A DNA stretch of 64,000 nucleotides, taken from positions 1 through 64,000 of the forward strand of contig JBBRYA010000012.1 in NCBI GenBank assembly GCA_038238015.1, in the 5' to 3' direction. Shown here one piece after another: positions 1 through 7,790 of the stretch. The DNA is from DASQFQ01 sp038238015. GTDB lineage: Bacteria > Actinomycetota > Thermoleophilia > Solirubrobacterales > Solirubrobacteraceae. Every line of letters starts with the position of its first letter. Within the stretch, counting starts at the first letter, position 1. The position numbers were made by a program, and so were the translations under genes. A model generated the notes under the pieces. The model saw only the letters and a program-made list of their open reading frames with translations, searched no databases and was not told where the DNA came from.

Positions 1-559
1 CCAATCTGACCCCGGTGTAGGTGATGTCGGCGTCGGCGCTCGCGGCGGGCTCGGCGTCCGCGTTGGTGTTGACGCCATCGGCGCCGGCGTTCGTTGTCCC
101 CAGCGTGAACGTGTCGGCGCCAGCGGTTCCGGAGACGACCAAGGAGTTGTGGCGGCCGAGGAGGCTGGCCGTGACCTCGATCTCCGAGGTTCCGTCGGGC
201 TCCGGCGTCGCGCCGGGGCCAAGCGCACCGTGTCCGAGATCGACCTGGACGGTACCGTCGGTCGTGCCGGGCGCCTGGGTGACGATAACGCGGTCGGTGT
301 TGGTCACCGTAGGGGTGCCGCCGCTACAGGCCAGCAACAGCTGGGGCTCGCCATAGCTGGACGCGGGAGCGACGACGGCGACCTGGTCGCCGAAGCGCTC
401 TATCGCGACGCTGTCCTCGGCGGCGGTCAGCGAGACGTTGACGGTGGCGGCGGAATAGGTGCAGCCGACGAAGGCCTGTGAGCTCGCGGGCCAGAGCAGG
501 GCGGCGCCGAACAGCAGGCAGAAACCGATCGAGCCGCGAATTCTTCCCCGTCTCCTCAT
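1..559 (-). CDS. Secreted RTX-like (calcium-binding type) protein, N-terminal part
   Basis: This - strand gene runs off the left edge of the window, so only the first 186 residues are seen. It starts MRRRGRIRG, followed by a hydrophobic stretch and a likely signal peptidase site after PASSQA, so the product should be exported. The mature part is rich in Val, Thr, Gly and Asp and contains GADTFTLG and DADITYTG segments, which resemble diverged hemolysin-type (RTX) calcium-binding repeats. A TACGAT hexamer ends 7 bases before the ATG and no Shine-Dalgarno is present, which supports this start. The full length, repeat number and function cannot be judged. The RTX label is inference from short motifs. 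Confidence 0.6.
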   Translation of the reverse strand, partial: MRRRGRIRGSIGFCLLFGAALLWPASSQAFVGCTYSAATVNVSLTAAEDSVAIERFGDQVAVVAPASSYGEPQLLLACSGGTPTVTNTDRVIVTQAPGTTDGTVQVDLGHGALGPGATPEPDGTSEIEVTASLLGRHNSLVVSGTAGADTFTLGTTNAGADGVNTNADAEPAASADADITYTGVRL

Positions 560-566
560 TGTCACG

Positions 567-572
567 ATCGTA
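567..572 (-). promoter_or_regulatory. Candidate leaderless -10 element (TACGAT)
   Basis: TACGAT lies 7 bases before the ATG at 559 of the secreted protein. This fits a TANNNT -10 element with transcription starting at or next to the start codon. Confidence 0.4.
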
Positions 573-652
573 AGGCATCGAGAACCGATTTCAACAACGG
601 TGCCCAATCGAGGAGCGGGTAGCGTGCTGAGCCAACCAAAGGAGGAGACCGC

Positions 653-1207
653 ATGCCCAAGGTCCCGCTGCCCAGCGACGAGGAGCTGACCCCCGAGGTC
701 AAGAACGTGCTCGACAACATGCCACCGCTGAACGTGTTCCGGATGGTCGGACACCTGCCCAAGTGCTTCAGGCCCTTCATGGCGCTCGGTGGCTCGCTTC
801 TCGGCGACCCGGCGATCGAAACGCAGACGCGCGAGATCGCGATCCTGCGCGTGGCCCACGTCACCGGAGCCGCATATGAACAGGCCCAGCACGAGCAGCT
901 CGCCCGCAACGTCGGCATCGGCGAGGACGTGATCGCGGCGTTGAAGATCGACGACCCTTCCGCCGCCCTCGACGAGGACGGCGCCCTCGCGGCCCGCGTC
1001 GCCGAGGAGATCAGTCGCGACGTTCGACTATCTGACGAGGCCCTCGCGCAGCTGATCGAGCGCTACGGCACAGCCGGTGCGGCTTCGATGGTCCTCTGCG
1101 TCGGTTACTACAACATGGTCAGCCGATTTCTCGAGTCTATGCGCGTCGAGATCGAGGATGAGCAGCTCCTGCAGGGGCGCTCGCCAGGAGAGCTCGGCGA
1201 CGCCTAG
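653..1207 (+). CDS. Carboxymuconolactone decarboxylase (AhpD-like) family protein
   Basis: A 184-residue protein with the CMD-family core around residues 50-110: RTREIAILRVAH followed by YEQAQHEQLARNVGI. Family members are helical AhpD-fold proteins. They include lactone decarboxylases and peroxidase partners with a CxxC pair. No CxxC motif is visible here, so an AhpD-type peroxidase role is unlikely and the reaction is unknown. The ATG is preceded by a strong Shine-Dalgarno, AAAGGAGGA at 638-646, which sets the start. The stop codon overlaps the end of a gene relic on the other strand. It stands alone on the + strand between two - strand genes. Confidence 0.8.
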   Translation: MPKVPLPSDEELTPEVKNVLDNMPPLNVFRMVGHLPKCFRPFMALGGSLLGDPAIETQTREIAILRVAHVTGAAYEQAQHEQLARNVGIGEDVIAALKIDDPSAALDEDGALAARVAEEISRDVRLSDEALAQLIERYGTAGAASMVLCVGYYNMVSRFLESMRVEIEDEQLLQGRSPGELGDA

Positions 1208-1365
1208 TTGCGCAAGTAGTTGATCTCGAAGTCGAGCTTCCAGTCCGCGCCGTCGTCGCACTTCTCCCAGCGCCCGTCGATACGTGAGCCATCGGCTGAG
1301 AGCTCACCGATGAAGCGCTGGTCGAAGGCTCGAACTGCTCCATCTGGACGGGTCGGTCGCTCATC
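1204..1365 (-). pseudogene. Relic of a DUF1579-like protein (C-terminal end only)
   Basis: In one - strand frame the last 45 or so codons before a TAG at 1204-1206 read like the C terminus of DUF1579-type proteins: FDQRFIGELSADGSRIDGRW, then WKLDFEINYLRN. No in-frame ATG or GTG precedes this stretch, and upstream the same frame runs only through a GC-rich hairpin and antisense to the acyl-CoA dehydrogenase. An ATG at 1364 is in another frame. This looks like the remnant of a gene that lost its 5' end or suffered a frameshift. The family assignment is from memory of the motif and is tentative. Confidence 0.4.
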
Positions 1366-1377
1366 CTCTTGCGCCTT

Positions 1378-1400
1378 GCGCCCCGGGCTCCCCGGGGCGC
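1378..1400 (-). terminator. GC-rich hairpin after the acyl-CoA dehydrogenase gene
   Basis: A perfect 10-bp stem (1378-1387 pairing with 1391-1400) encloses a 3-base loop, starting 28 bases past the dehydrogenase stop on the - strand. There is no T tract, so it would be a hairpin-only or Rho-assisted terminator. Confidence 0.5.
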
Positions 1401-1427
1401 TCGTGAAACGGCTATGCCCGCGAAAAG

Positions 1428-2651
1428 CTAGGCCGGGGCCGGGGCCTTCTCCGGCTCCTTGGGCTTGACCTCGGGGATTGCGTCGTCCGCCTGACGGCCC
1501 ATCAGCAGCTCCTTGGCGATGACCAGGCGCTGGATCTGGGAGGTGCCTTCGTAGAGCTGCATGATCTTGGCGTCGCGCATCAGCTTCTCGACCGGGTAAT
1601 CCTTGATGAAGCCGTAGCCGCCGTAGACCTGCACTGCGTCGACGGTGTTCTCCATCGCCGAGTCGGCTGAGAAGCGCTTCGCGTGGGAGGAGGCGAGCGT
1701 GTTGCGCTTGCCCTGGTCGAGCAGCAGAGCCGACTGCCAGGTGAGCAGGCGCCCCGCCTCGACCTTGGTCGCCATGTCGGCGATCATGAAGCTGACCGCC
1801 TGGTGCATGGCGATCGGCACGCCAAACTGGACGCGCTCCTTGGAGTACTCGGCGGCGAACTCGAGCGCGGCGCGACCGATGCCGACGGCCATTGCCGCGA
1901 CGCCCGGGCGGGTGCGGTCGAGGGTCATCATCGCCAGCTTGAACCCGCGGTTCTCCTCGCCGAGCAAGTTCTCCGCGGGGACCTCGGTCTCGTTGAAGGT
2001 GATGGTCGCGGTGTTCGAAGCCCGCTGGCCCATCTTGTCCTCCTTCTTGTCCACGGTGACCGTGTCGTCCTTGTCGACGACGAAGGCCGAGATGCCACGG
2101 TGCCCGGCATCCTTGTCGGTCTTGGCGTAGACCGTGAACCAGTCCGCGTAGCCGCCGTTGGTGATGAAGCACTTGGAGCCGTTGAGGACGTACTTGTCGC
2201 CGACCTTTTTGGCGCGGGTGCGCATGCCCGAGACGTCAGAGCCGGCGTCGGGCTCGGTCAGGCAGAAGGAGGCGAGCTTGAAGTCCTCGGTGAGCATCCC
2301 GAGGTAGGTCTTCTTGAGTTCCTCAGAGGCGGCGACCTGCAGCGGCGCCGCGGCGAGGCCGTTGGCCCCCAGCGAGGTGGTGATGCCCGAGCAGCCCCAG
2401 GAGAGCTCCTCCTCGATGATGCAGCCGTCCAGCGCCGAGGCGCCGGGGCCGCCGTACTCCTCGTCGATGTGGGTGTTCATCAACCCGACCTCCCACGCCT
2501 TGCGCAGGACGTCCGCGGGCCAGGTGCCCTCGCGGTCGTACTCCCAGGCGACGGGACGGATCTCCTTGAGGGCAAAGTCGCGCGCCATCTCGCGCAGCGC
2601 CTTCTGCTCGTCGGTAAGCGTGAAATCGACCACGGCAGCTCTCAGCTCCAT
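1428..2651 (-). CDS. Acyl-CoA dehydrogenase
   Basis: A 407-residue FAD flavoprotein of the acyl-CoA dehydrogenase family, which oxidises acyl-CoA to the trans-2-enoyl-CoA and passes electrons to ETF. The fold is complete: helical N domain (LTDEQKALREMARDFA), the beta-domain signature CLTEPDAGSDVSGM near residue 150, and the C-terminal YGGYGFIKDYPVEKLMRDA with QLYEGTSQIQRL, which holds the usual catalytic Glu region. It most resembles short/branched-chain or general bacterial enzymes; the exact substrate is not readable. The start is ATG 2651 or possibly GTG 2633. A -10-like TATGCT (2686-2691) and a TetR-type operator lie upstream, and a GC hairpin follows. It is a single-gene unit. Confidence 0.93.
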   Translation of the reverse strand: MELRAAVVDFTLTDEQKALREMARDFALKEIRPVAWEYDREGTWPADVLRKAWEVGLMNTHIDEEYGGPGASALDGCIIEEELSWGCSGITTSLGANGLAAAPLQVAASEELKKTYLGMLTEDFKLASFCLTEPDAGSDVSGMRTRAKKVGDKYVLNGSKCFITNGGYADWFTVYAKTDKDAGHRGISAFVVDKDDTVTVDKKEDKMGQRASNTATITFNETEVPAENLLGEENRGFKLAMMTLDRTRPGVAAMAVGIGRAALEFAAEYSKERVQFGVPIAMHQAVSFMIADMATKVEAGRLLTWQSALLLDQGKRNTLASSHAKRFSADSAMENTVDAVQVYGGYGFIKDYPVEKLMRDAKIMQLYEGTSQIQRLVIAKELLMGRQADDAIPEVKPKEPEKAPAPA

Positions 2652-2658
2652 TTCCAGA

Positions 2659-2674
2659 TTGACTGGTCAGTCAA
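2659..2674 (-). promoter_or_regulatory. TetR-type operator in the acyl-CoA dehydrogenase leader
   Basis: TTGACTG-GT-CAGTCAA is a perfect inverted repeat with 7-bp arms and a 2-bp spacer. It lies between the -10-like TATGCT at 2686-2691 and the ATG at 2651. TGACTGGTCAGTCA-type sites are typical of TetR regulators of fatty acid degradation. No TetR gene is adjacent, so the regulator would act in trans. Confidence 0.65.
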
Positions 2675-2737
2675 CAACGATGCAGAGCATACCCATCGGA
2701 CGCCCTGGGGGAACACGCGTTCGGGTTCGAATTCTTG

Positions 2738-2749
2738 CAACTGTAGTTG
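2738..2749. promoter_or_regulatory. Candidate operator of the IclR regulator
   Basis: CAACT-GT-AGTTG is a 12-bp palindrome that overlaps a -35-like TTGTGT (2747-2752) of the IclR gene. The position would suit autorepression. The link is inferred from location only. Confidence 0.35.
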
Positions 2750-2768
2750 TGTTCAGCGCAACCCGCGC

Positions 2769-2774
2769 TATCGT
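2769..2774 (+). promoter_or_regulatory. -10 element (TATCGT), likely leaderless
   Basis: TTGTGT (2747-2752), a 16-base spacer and TATCGT are followed by 8 bases and then ATG 2783. No Shine-Dalgarno is present. This supports ATG 2783 as the start of the IclR gene. Confidence 0.45.
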
Positions 2775-2782
2775 CGCGGGCG

Positions 2783-3571
2783 ATGCTCGCCAAGGACACC
2801 GCGTTGGGCCGAGGGCTGGGGCTGCTGCTCGCGCTCGAGAGCGAGCAGGCGCTCGTGCGCGACGGGCTCGGGGTGCTCGAGATCGCCGCCATCGCCGGGC
2901 GCGACAAGGGCCAGGTGTCGCGCGGGCTGAAGACGCTCGCTTCGCTCGGGCTCGTCGATCGCGATCCCGAGACGCTCGACTACCGGATCGGCTGGCGGGT
3001 GTTCGCGATGGCCGCGCAGGCCGGCGACCGCCGGCTGCTGACCGCCGCCCCGCCCGTGCTGCGCGAGCTGGTCGCGAGCCTCGGCGAGACCGCTCACCTC
3101 TCCGTCATGACCGCCGGCGAGGTGCTCACGGTGCTCTCCGAGCCCTCGCCCAACGCGGTCAGGGCGAGCGGCTGGAGCGGCCGCCGGGTCCCCGCCCACT
3201 GCACGTCGGCCGGCCGCGCGCTGCTGCTCGACCACGACCGCGCCGCGCTGGAGGCGCTCTATCCGGGGGGGGCGCTGCCTCCGGGCGGTCCCCAGGCGCC
3301 GCGCGACGTCGCGGAGCTGGCGCGCCGCATCGCCGTCGCGCGCGGCGAGGGTCACGCGCCCACCAGCGAGGAGCTGGAGCCCGGGCTCGTGGCGGTCGCC
3401 GCGCCGATCCGCGACTTCCGCGGCCGCATCGTGGCGGCACTCAACGTCTCGGGGCCCAAGTTCCGCTTCGAGGACCACCTGGATGGCGCGGGGCAGGAGA
3501 TCAGGGGGGCAGCGGACGAGCTGTCCAGGCAGCTCGGGTGGGCAGTACACCACAGCCGCACTGCGGCCTGA
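2783..3571 (+). CDS. IclR-family transcriptional regulator
   Basis: A 262-residue regulator with an N-terminal winged helix-turn-helix (about residues 10-70; LEIAAIAGRDKGQVSRGLKT) and a C-terminal IclR effector domain (about 90-255) including PAHCTSAGRALL, the usual ligand-pocket segment. IclR proteins sense small organic acids or related metabolites and often control the adjacent catabolic operon. The gene lies 18 bases upstream of the methyltransferase/sarcosine oxidase operon on the same strand, so betaine, dimethylglycine or sarcosine is a reasonable effector guess. Start chosen at ATG 2783 because a leaderless -10 precedes it; an upstream in-frame start at 2747 would place the operator within the gene. 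Confidence 0.85.
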   Translation: MLAKDTALGRGLGLLLALESEQALVRDGLGVLEIAAIAGRDKGQVSRGLKTLASLGLVDRDPETLDYRIGWRVFAMAAQAGDRRLLTAAPPVLRELVASLGETAHLSVMTAGEVLTVLSEPSPNAVRASGWSGRRVPAHCTSAGRALLLDHDRAALEALYPGGALPPGGPQAPRDVAELARRIAVARGEGHAPTSEELEPGLVAVAAPIRDFRGRIVAALNVSGPKFRFEDHLDGAGQEIRGAADELSRQLGWAVHHSRTAA

Positions 3572-3589
3572 CCGACGGGAGAGCAAACG

Positions 3590-4645
3590 ATGGACGAGCA
3601 CGTCACGCACAAGAAGGCCGGGCTGCTCGAGCGGCTCGAGGCCGGGCAGGTGATCTGCGCCGAGGGCTACCTGTTCGAGTTCGAGCGCCGCGGCTACCTG
3701 CAGGCGGGCGCCTTCGTGCCCGAGGTCGTGCTCGAGCACCCTGAGCTGGTCGCGCAGCTGCACCGTGAGTTCGTCCACGCCGGCTCGGACGTCGTCGAGG
3801 CGTTCACCTACTACGCGCACCGCGAGAAGCTGCGGCTCGTCGGCCAGGAGCACCTGCTCGAGAGGATGAACCGCCAAGCGCTCGAGATCGCCAAGGACGT
3901 GGCCGCCGAGACCGGTGCGCTGGTGGCCGGCAACATCTGCAACACCAACCTCTTCACGCCCGACGACGACGCCCGCCGGACGGTGCGCGCGATGTTCGAG
4001 GAGCAGGTCGGCTGGGCGGTGGAGGCCGGCGTGGACTTCATCATCGGCGAGACCTACGCCTTCGCCGAGGAGGCGCTGATCGCCACGGAGGTCATCCGCG
4101 CCACCGGGCTGCCCTCGGTTGTGACTCTGGCGATGCACCAGCGCCCCGACACGCGCGAGGGCTGGACGCCCGAGGACGCCTGCAAGCGGATCGAGGACGC
4201 CGGCGCCGACGTGGTCGGGCTCAACTGCATCCGCGGGCCGCGGACGCTGCTGCCGATGCTCGAGGCCATCCGCGCCAGCGTCTCCGGGCACATGGCGGCG
4301 CTGCCGGTCCCCTACCGCACGACGGAGGCCCAGCCGAGCTTCCAGTCGCTGCGCGACCCCGACTACGAGGGGCTGCCCGACGGCCGGCCCTTCCCCACGG
4401 CGCTCGATTCGTTCACCTGCAACCGCTACGAGATCGCTGACTTCACGCGGGCCGCCGTTGACCTCGGGATCGGCTACCTCGGCGTGTGCTGTGGCGCCGC
4501 GCCACACCACATCCGCAGCATGGCCGAGGCGCTCGGGCGCACGCCGCCGGCCAGCCGCTACTCGGCCGACATGTCCAAGCACGCCTACCTGGGCTCCGCC
4601 GAGGCGCTCAAGGAGGCCAACCTGTCCTACGCCAAGGACCTCTGA
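3590..4645 (+). CDS. Betaine-homocysteine S-methyltransferase-like enzyme
   Basis: A 351-residue zinc-dependent homocysteine S-methyltransferase-family TIM barrel. The three zinc cysteines are visible: Cys213 in GLNC and Cys300-Cys301 in GVCCGAAPHHIRSMAE. The C-terminal segment resembles BHMT-type proteins. In this family the enzyme moves a methyl group from betaine (or S-methylmethionine or methylcobalamin) to homocysteine. Its position as first gene ahead of sarcosine oxidase and C1-folate genes favours betaine as donor, yielding dimethylglycine and methionine. A Shine-Dalgarno GGGAG lies upstream of the ATG. SoxD starts two bases after its stop, so they are co-transcribed. Confidence 0.85.
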   Translation: MDEHVTHKKAGLLERLEAGQVICAEGYLFEFERRGYLQAGAFVPEVVLEHPELVAQLHREFVHAGSDVVEAFTYYAHREKLRLVGQEHLLERMNRQALEIAKDVAAETGALVAGNICNTNLFTPDDDARRTVRAMFEEQVGWAVEAGVDFIIGETYAFAEEALIATEVIRATGLPSVVTLAMHQRPDTREGWTPEDACKRIEDAGADVVGLNCIRGPRTLLPMLEAIRASVSGHMAALPVPYRTTEAQPSFQSLRDPDYEGLPDGRPFPTALDSFTCNRYEIADFTRAAVDLGIGYLGVCCGAAPHHIRSMAEALGRTPPASRYSADMSKHAYLGSAEALKEANLSYAKDL

Positions 4646-4647
4646 GG

Positions 4648-4914
4648 GTGTCCTTCGTGCTCGCCTGCCCGGTCTGCGGGACCCGCGAGGTCACCGACTT
4701 CCGCTACGGCGGCGAGCTCAACCCGCGGCCGGCCGCGGGCTCGGCCCCGAGCCCGCGGGAGCTCAACGCGTACAACTACTTCCGCCGCAACGTCGCGGGC
4801 GTGCAGCGGGAGTGGTGGAACCACCGCTCGGGCTGCCGCTCGTGGTTCGTGGCCGAGCGCGACACGCGCACCAACGAGGTGCTCTCCACCGCGCTGCCGG
4901 AAGCGCGGCCGTGA
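4648..4914 (+). CDS. soxD: Sarcosine oxidase delta subunit
   Basis: A short (88-residue) zinc-binding subunit of heterotetrameric sarcosine oxidase. The ligands known for this family are all present: Cys7 and Cys10 (CPVC), His59 and Cys63 (NHRSGCRSWF). It starts at GTG 4648, two bases after the previous stop, and its TGA overlaps the GTG of soxA (GTGA). The delta subunit is structural and helps assemble the alpha-beta complex. The order D-A-G-B differs from the usual B-D-A-G. Confidence 0.92.
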   Translation: MSFVLACPVCGTREVTDFRYGGELNPRPAAGSAPSPRELNAYNYFRRNVAGVQREWWNHRSGCRSWFVAERDTRTNEVLSTALPEARP

Positions 4915-7790
4915 ACCGGCTCCCGCCGCAGCCCGGCGAGCGCATCGACCGCGCTCGGCAGGTCAGCTTCTCCTTCGACGGCAGGCGCGTGCGCGGTTAC
5001 GAGGGCGACACCGTCGCCTCGGCGCTGTTCGCCTCGGGCCGGCGCGTGTTCTCGCGCTCGTTCAAGTACCACCGCCCGCGCGGGCTGCTCTGCTGCGCGG
5101 GCCAGTGCCCCAACTGCCTGGTGACGGTAGACGGGGCGCCCGGGGTCCGCGCGTGCACCGAGCCCGCGCGCGAGGGGATGCGCGTCGAGCATCAGAATGC
5201 GCTGCCGTCGCTGCGCTGGGACCTCATGCGCGCCGTGGACCAGCTCGGAGGCCGCCTGATGCCGGCCGGCTTCTACTACAAGACGTTCATGTGGCCGCGG
5301 CGGCTGTGGCCGCTCTATGAGCGGGTGCTCCGCGGGGCCGCCGGCCTCGGGCGCGCGCCCGCCCCGCAGCAGGAGCGCGGGAGGCGCAGTGACTATCGCC
5401 GCCGCCACGCGGACGTGCTCGTCGTCGGCGGAGGGCCGGCCGGGCTGTCGGCCGCACTGCAGGCCCGCCGGCTCGGCGCGGACGTCGTGCTCGTCGACGA
5501 AGGTCCCGAGCCGGGCGGGCACCTGCTCGTCACCGGCGCCCACGAGAGGGCGCGCACGCTCGCGACCCAGGCGCGCGAGGCGGGCGTCGAGCTGCTCGCG
5601 CCCGCGGCGGCGCTGGGCTACTTCGACGGCCTCGTGCCGGTCTGGCAGGGCGACACCCTCCACCAGGTCCGGGCCGCGCAGCACGTGACCGCCACCGGCG
5701 CGATCGAGCAACCGCTCGTGTTCGCGGGCAACGATCTGCCCGGCGTGATGCTCTCCGGCGGGGCGCGGCGGCTCGCGGCGCTCTACGCCCTCCCTCCCGG
5801 CGGCACGGCGGCCGTGGCGACGGTGACCGAGGAGGGGCTCGAGGCGGCCGTCGCGCTGCTGGAGCTGGGGGTCCGCATCGCCGCCGTGGCCGATCTGCGG
5901 CGCGCGCCCGGCGGTGCCGCGCTCGAGCGCCTGGAGGCCGAGGGCGTGCCGGTCCTGCGCGGTGGCACCGTCGTCTGCGCCGAGGGCCGCAACGCGCTGC
6001 GCGGCGTCACGCTGGCCCGCGTCGACGAGCACGGGCGCCCGCACGCGGGCTCAGAGCTGCGCGTGCCCTGCGACCTGCTGATCGTCTCCGGCGGCTTTGC
6101 CCCGGCCGGATCGCTGCTCGCCCAGGCGGGCGTGAAGGCCGGATACGACGAGGCCTCGGGCGCCTTCCTTCCTCCCGCGGCGCTCCCGCCCGGCACCTAC
6201 GCCGCCGGGACGGTGACCGGGCTGCGCGGCGCCGAGGCGATCGAGCTGTCGGGGCGCGTGGCCGGCGCCGAGGCGGCCCACGCCCTCGGGCTCGGCGACG
6301 CCGCCTCGCGCGAGCGCCTCGAGCAGGACCGCTCGCGACTGGATGGGCTGCGCTCAGCGGTCCCCGAGCCCGCCGTCCCCCCGCCCTCGGCCGCCGGCGG
6401 CAAGGGAAAGTGCTTCGCCTGCCTGTGCGAGGACGTCACCGCGGAGGAGATCCGCCACAGCGTCGAGGAGGGCTTTGACTCGATCGAGCTCTCCAAGCGC
6501 TACACGACGGTGACCATGGGCCCCTGCCAGGGGCGCATGTGCCAGCTGCCGTCGGTCCGGCTGATGGCGCGGGAGACCGGACAGCCGCTCGCCGATGTGG
6601 GGCTGACCACCGCGCGCCCGCCGTGGTCGGCGGTGCCGCTCGGCGTGCTGGCCGGGCGGCCGTCCGAGCCCGCCAAGCGCTCGCCGCTGCACCACCGTCA
6701 CCGCGAGGCCGGGGCGAGGATCAAGTGGGCGGGCGACTGGCGACGGCCCTACGACTACGGCGATCCGCACGCCGAGGCGATGGCGGTGCACGAGGCCGTG
6801 GGCGTGATCGACGTCTCGCCGCTGGGCAAGCTGCTCGTCGAGGGCCCCGACGCCGGCGCCTTCCTCGACCGCCTCTACCCCAACCGCCTCTCCACCCTCG
6901 AGCCGGGGCGCATCCGCTACGGCGTCCTGGGGTCCGACGCCGGGCGGATCATGGACGACGGCACGGTCGCACGGCTCGGCGAGCAGAGCTTCTACGTGAC
7001 CACCACCTCGAGCGGCGCGGGAGCCGTCGAGGAGTGGTTCTCCTGGTGGCAGGCGGACTGGCGCATGGAGGTCCGGGTGACCAACGTGACCCACGCGCTC
7101 GCGGCGGTCAACCTCGCCGGGCCGCGCTCGCGCGAGGTCCTCGCCGGGCTCACGTCGCTCGACTGCTCGAGCGACGCGCTCGGCTACCTCGACGCCCGCC
7201 AGGCCCACGTCGCCGGCGTGCCCTGCCTGATCCTGCGCATCGGCTTCGTCGGCGAGCTCGGGTACGAGATCCACGTTTCCTCGGCGTTCGGCGAGCACCT
7301 CTGGGACGCGCTGCTGGAGGCCGGGTCGGGTCACGGCATCCGCCCCTTCGGGCTCGAGCCACAGCGCCTCCTGCGGCTGCAGAAGCTGCACGTGATCGTG
7401 GGCCAGGACACCGACACGGAGTCCAACCCCTACGACGCCGCGATGCCGTGGATCGTCAAGCTCGACAAGGAGGAGGACTTCATCGGCCGCTGGGCGCTGG
7501 AGCAGACCGCCGAGCGCGGGCTCCAGACCGGGCTGGTCGGCTTCCGCGCCCGCGACGGCGTGGTGCCGGCCGAGGGCGCGGCCGTGCTCGTCGACGGCGC
7601 CCCCGCCGGCCGCGTGACGAGCTCGCGCTTCTCCCCGCGGCTCGGTGAGGTGATCGGGATGGCGTGGGTGCCGGCCGAGATGGCGGGCGACGGCGCGGAG
7701 ATCACCATCTCCGACAACGGGCGGACGCTCGCGGCCACCGTGACCACGACCCCCTTCTACGACCCGCAAGGCGCGCGGCTGCGCTCGTGA
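4911..7790 (+). CDS. soxA: Sarcosine oxidase alpha subunit, iron-sulfur variant
   Basis: A 959-residue alpha subunit with four parts: an N-terminal Fer2-like domain (about 15-100), an FAD/NAD-type Rossmann domain (VLVVGGGPAGLSAAL near residue 166), a cysteine-rich BFD-like segment (about 498-545), and a GcvT/aminomethyltransferase domain (about 600-959) that binds tetrahydrofolate and captures the methyl carbon as methylene-THF. The Fer2 domain has Cys61, Cys66, Cys69 and Cys82 in the canonical CX4CX2CX12C spacing. The BFD-like part has CFACLCEDVT and PCQGRMC. Classical sarcosine oxidase alpha subunits lack these cysteines, so this enzyme probably holds two [2Fe-2S] clusters and may use an acceptor other than O2. 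GTG start overlaps soxD; the stop overlaps soxG. Confidence 0.9.
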   Translation: MNRLPPQPGERIDRARQVSFSFDGRRVRGYEGDTVASALFASGRRVFSRSFKYHRPRGLLCCAGQCPNCLVTVDGAPGVRACTEPAREGMRVEHQNALPSLRWDLMRAVDQLGGRLMPAGFYYKTFMWPRRLWPLYERVLRGAAGLGRAPAPQQERGRRSDYRRRHADVLVVGGGPAGLSAALQARRLGADVVLVDEGPEPGGHLLVTGAHERARTLATQAREAGVELLAPAAALGYFDGLVPVWQGDTLHQVRAAQHVTATGAIEQPLVFAGNDLPGVMLSGGARRLAALYALPPGGTAAVATVTEEGLEAAVALLELGVRIAAVADLRRAPGGAALERLEAEGVPVLRGGTVVCAEGRNALRGVTLARVDEHGRPHAGSELRVPCDLLIVSGGFAPAGSLLAQAGVKAGYDEASGAFLPPAALPPGTYAAGTVTGLRGAEAIELSGRVAGAEAAHALGLGDAASRERLEQDRSRLDGLRSAVPEPAVPPPSAAGGKGKCFACLCEDVTAEEIRHSVEEGFDSIELSKRYTTVTMGPCQGRMCQLPSVRLMARETGQPLADVGLTTARPPWSAVPLGVLAGRPSEPAKRSPLHHRHREAGARIKWAGDWRRPYDYGDPHAEAMAVHEAVGVIDVSPLGKLLVEGPDAGAFLDRLYPNRLSTLEPGRIRYGVLGSDAGRIMDDGTVARLGEQSFYVTTTSSGAGAVEEWFSWWQADWRMEVRVTNVTHALAAVNLAGPRSREVLAGLTSLDCSSDALGYLDARQAHVAGVPCLILRIGFVGELGYEIHVSSAFGEHLWDALLEAGSGHGIRPFGLEPQRLLRLQKLHVIVGQDTDTESNPYDAAMPWIVKLDKEEDFIGRWALEQTAERGLQTGLVGFRARDGVVPAEGAAVLVDGAPAGRVTSSRFSPRLGEVIGMAWVPAEMAGDGAEITISDNGRTLAATVTTTPFYDPQGARLRS

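Noticed and set aside
21..481. Two + strand frames at the left edge
   Set aside because: The - strand frame from 559 has a signal peptide, a -10 element and sensible composition, whereas the + strand frames have neither ribosome sites nor motifs.
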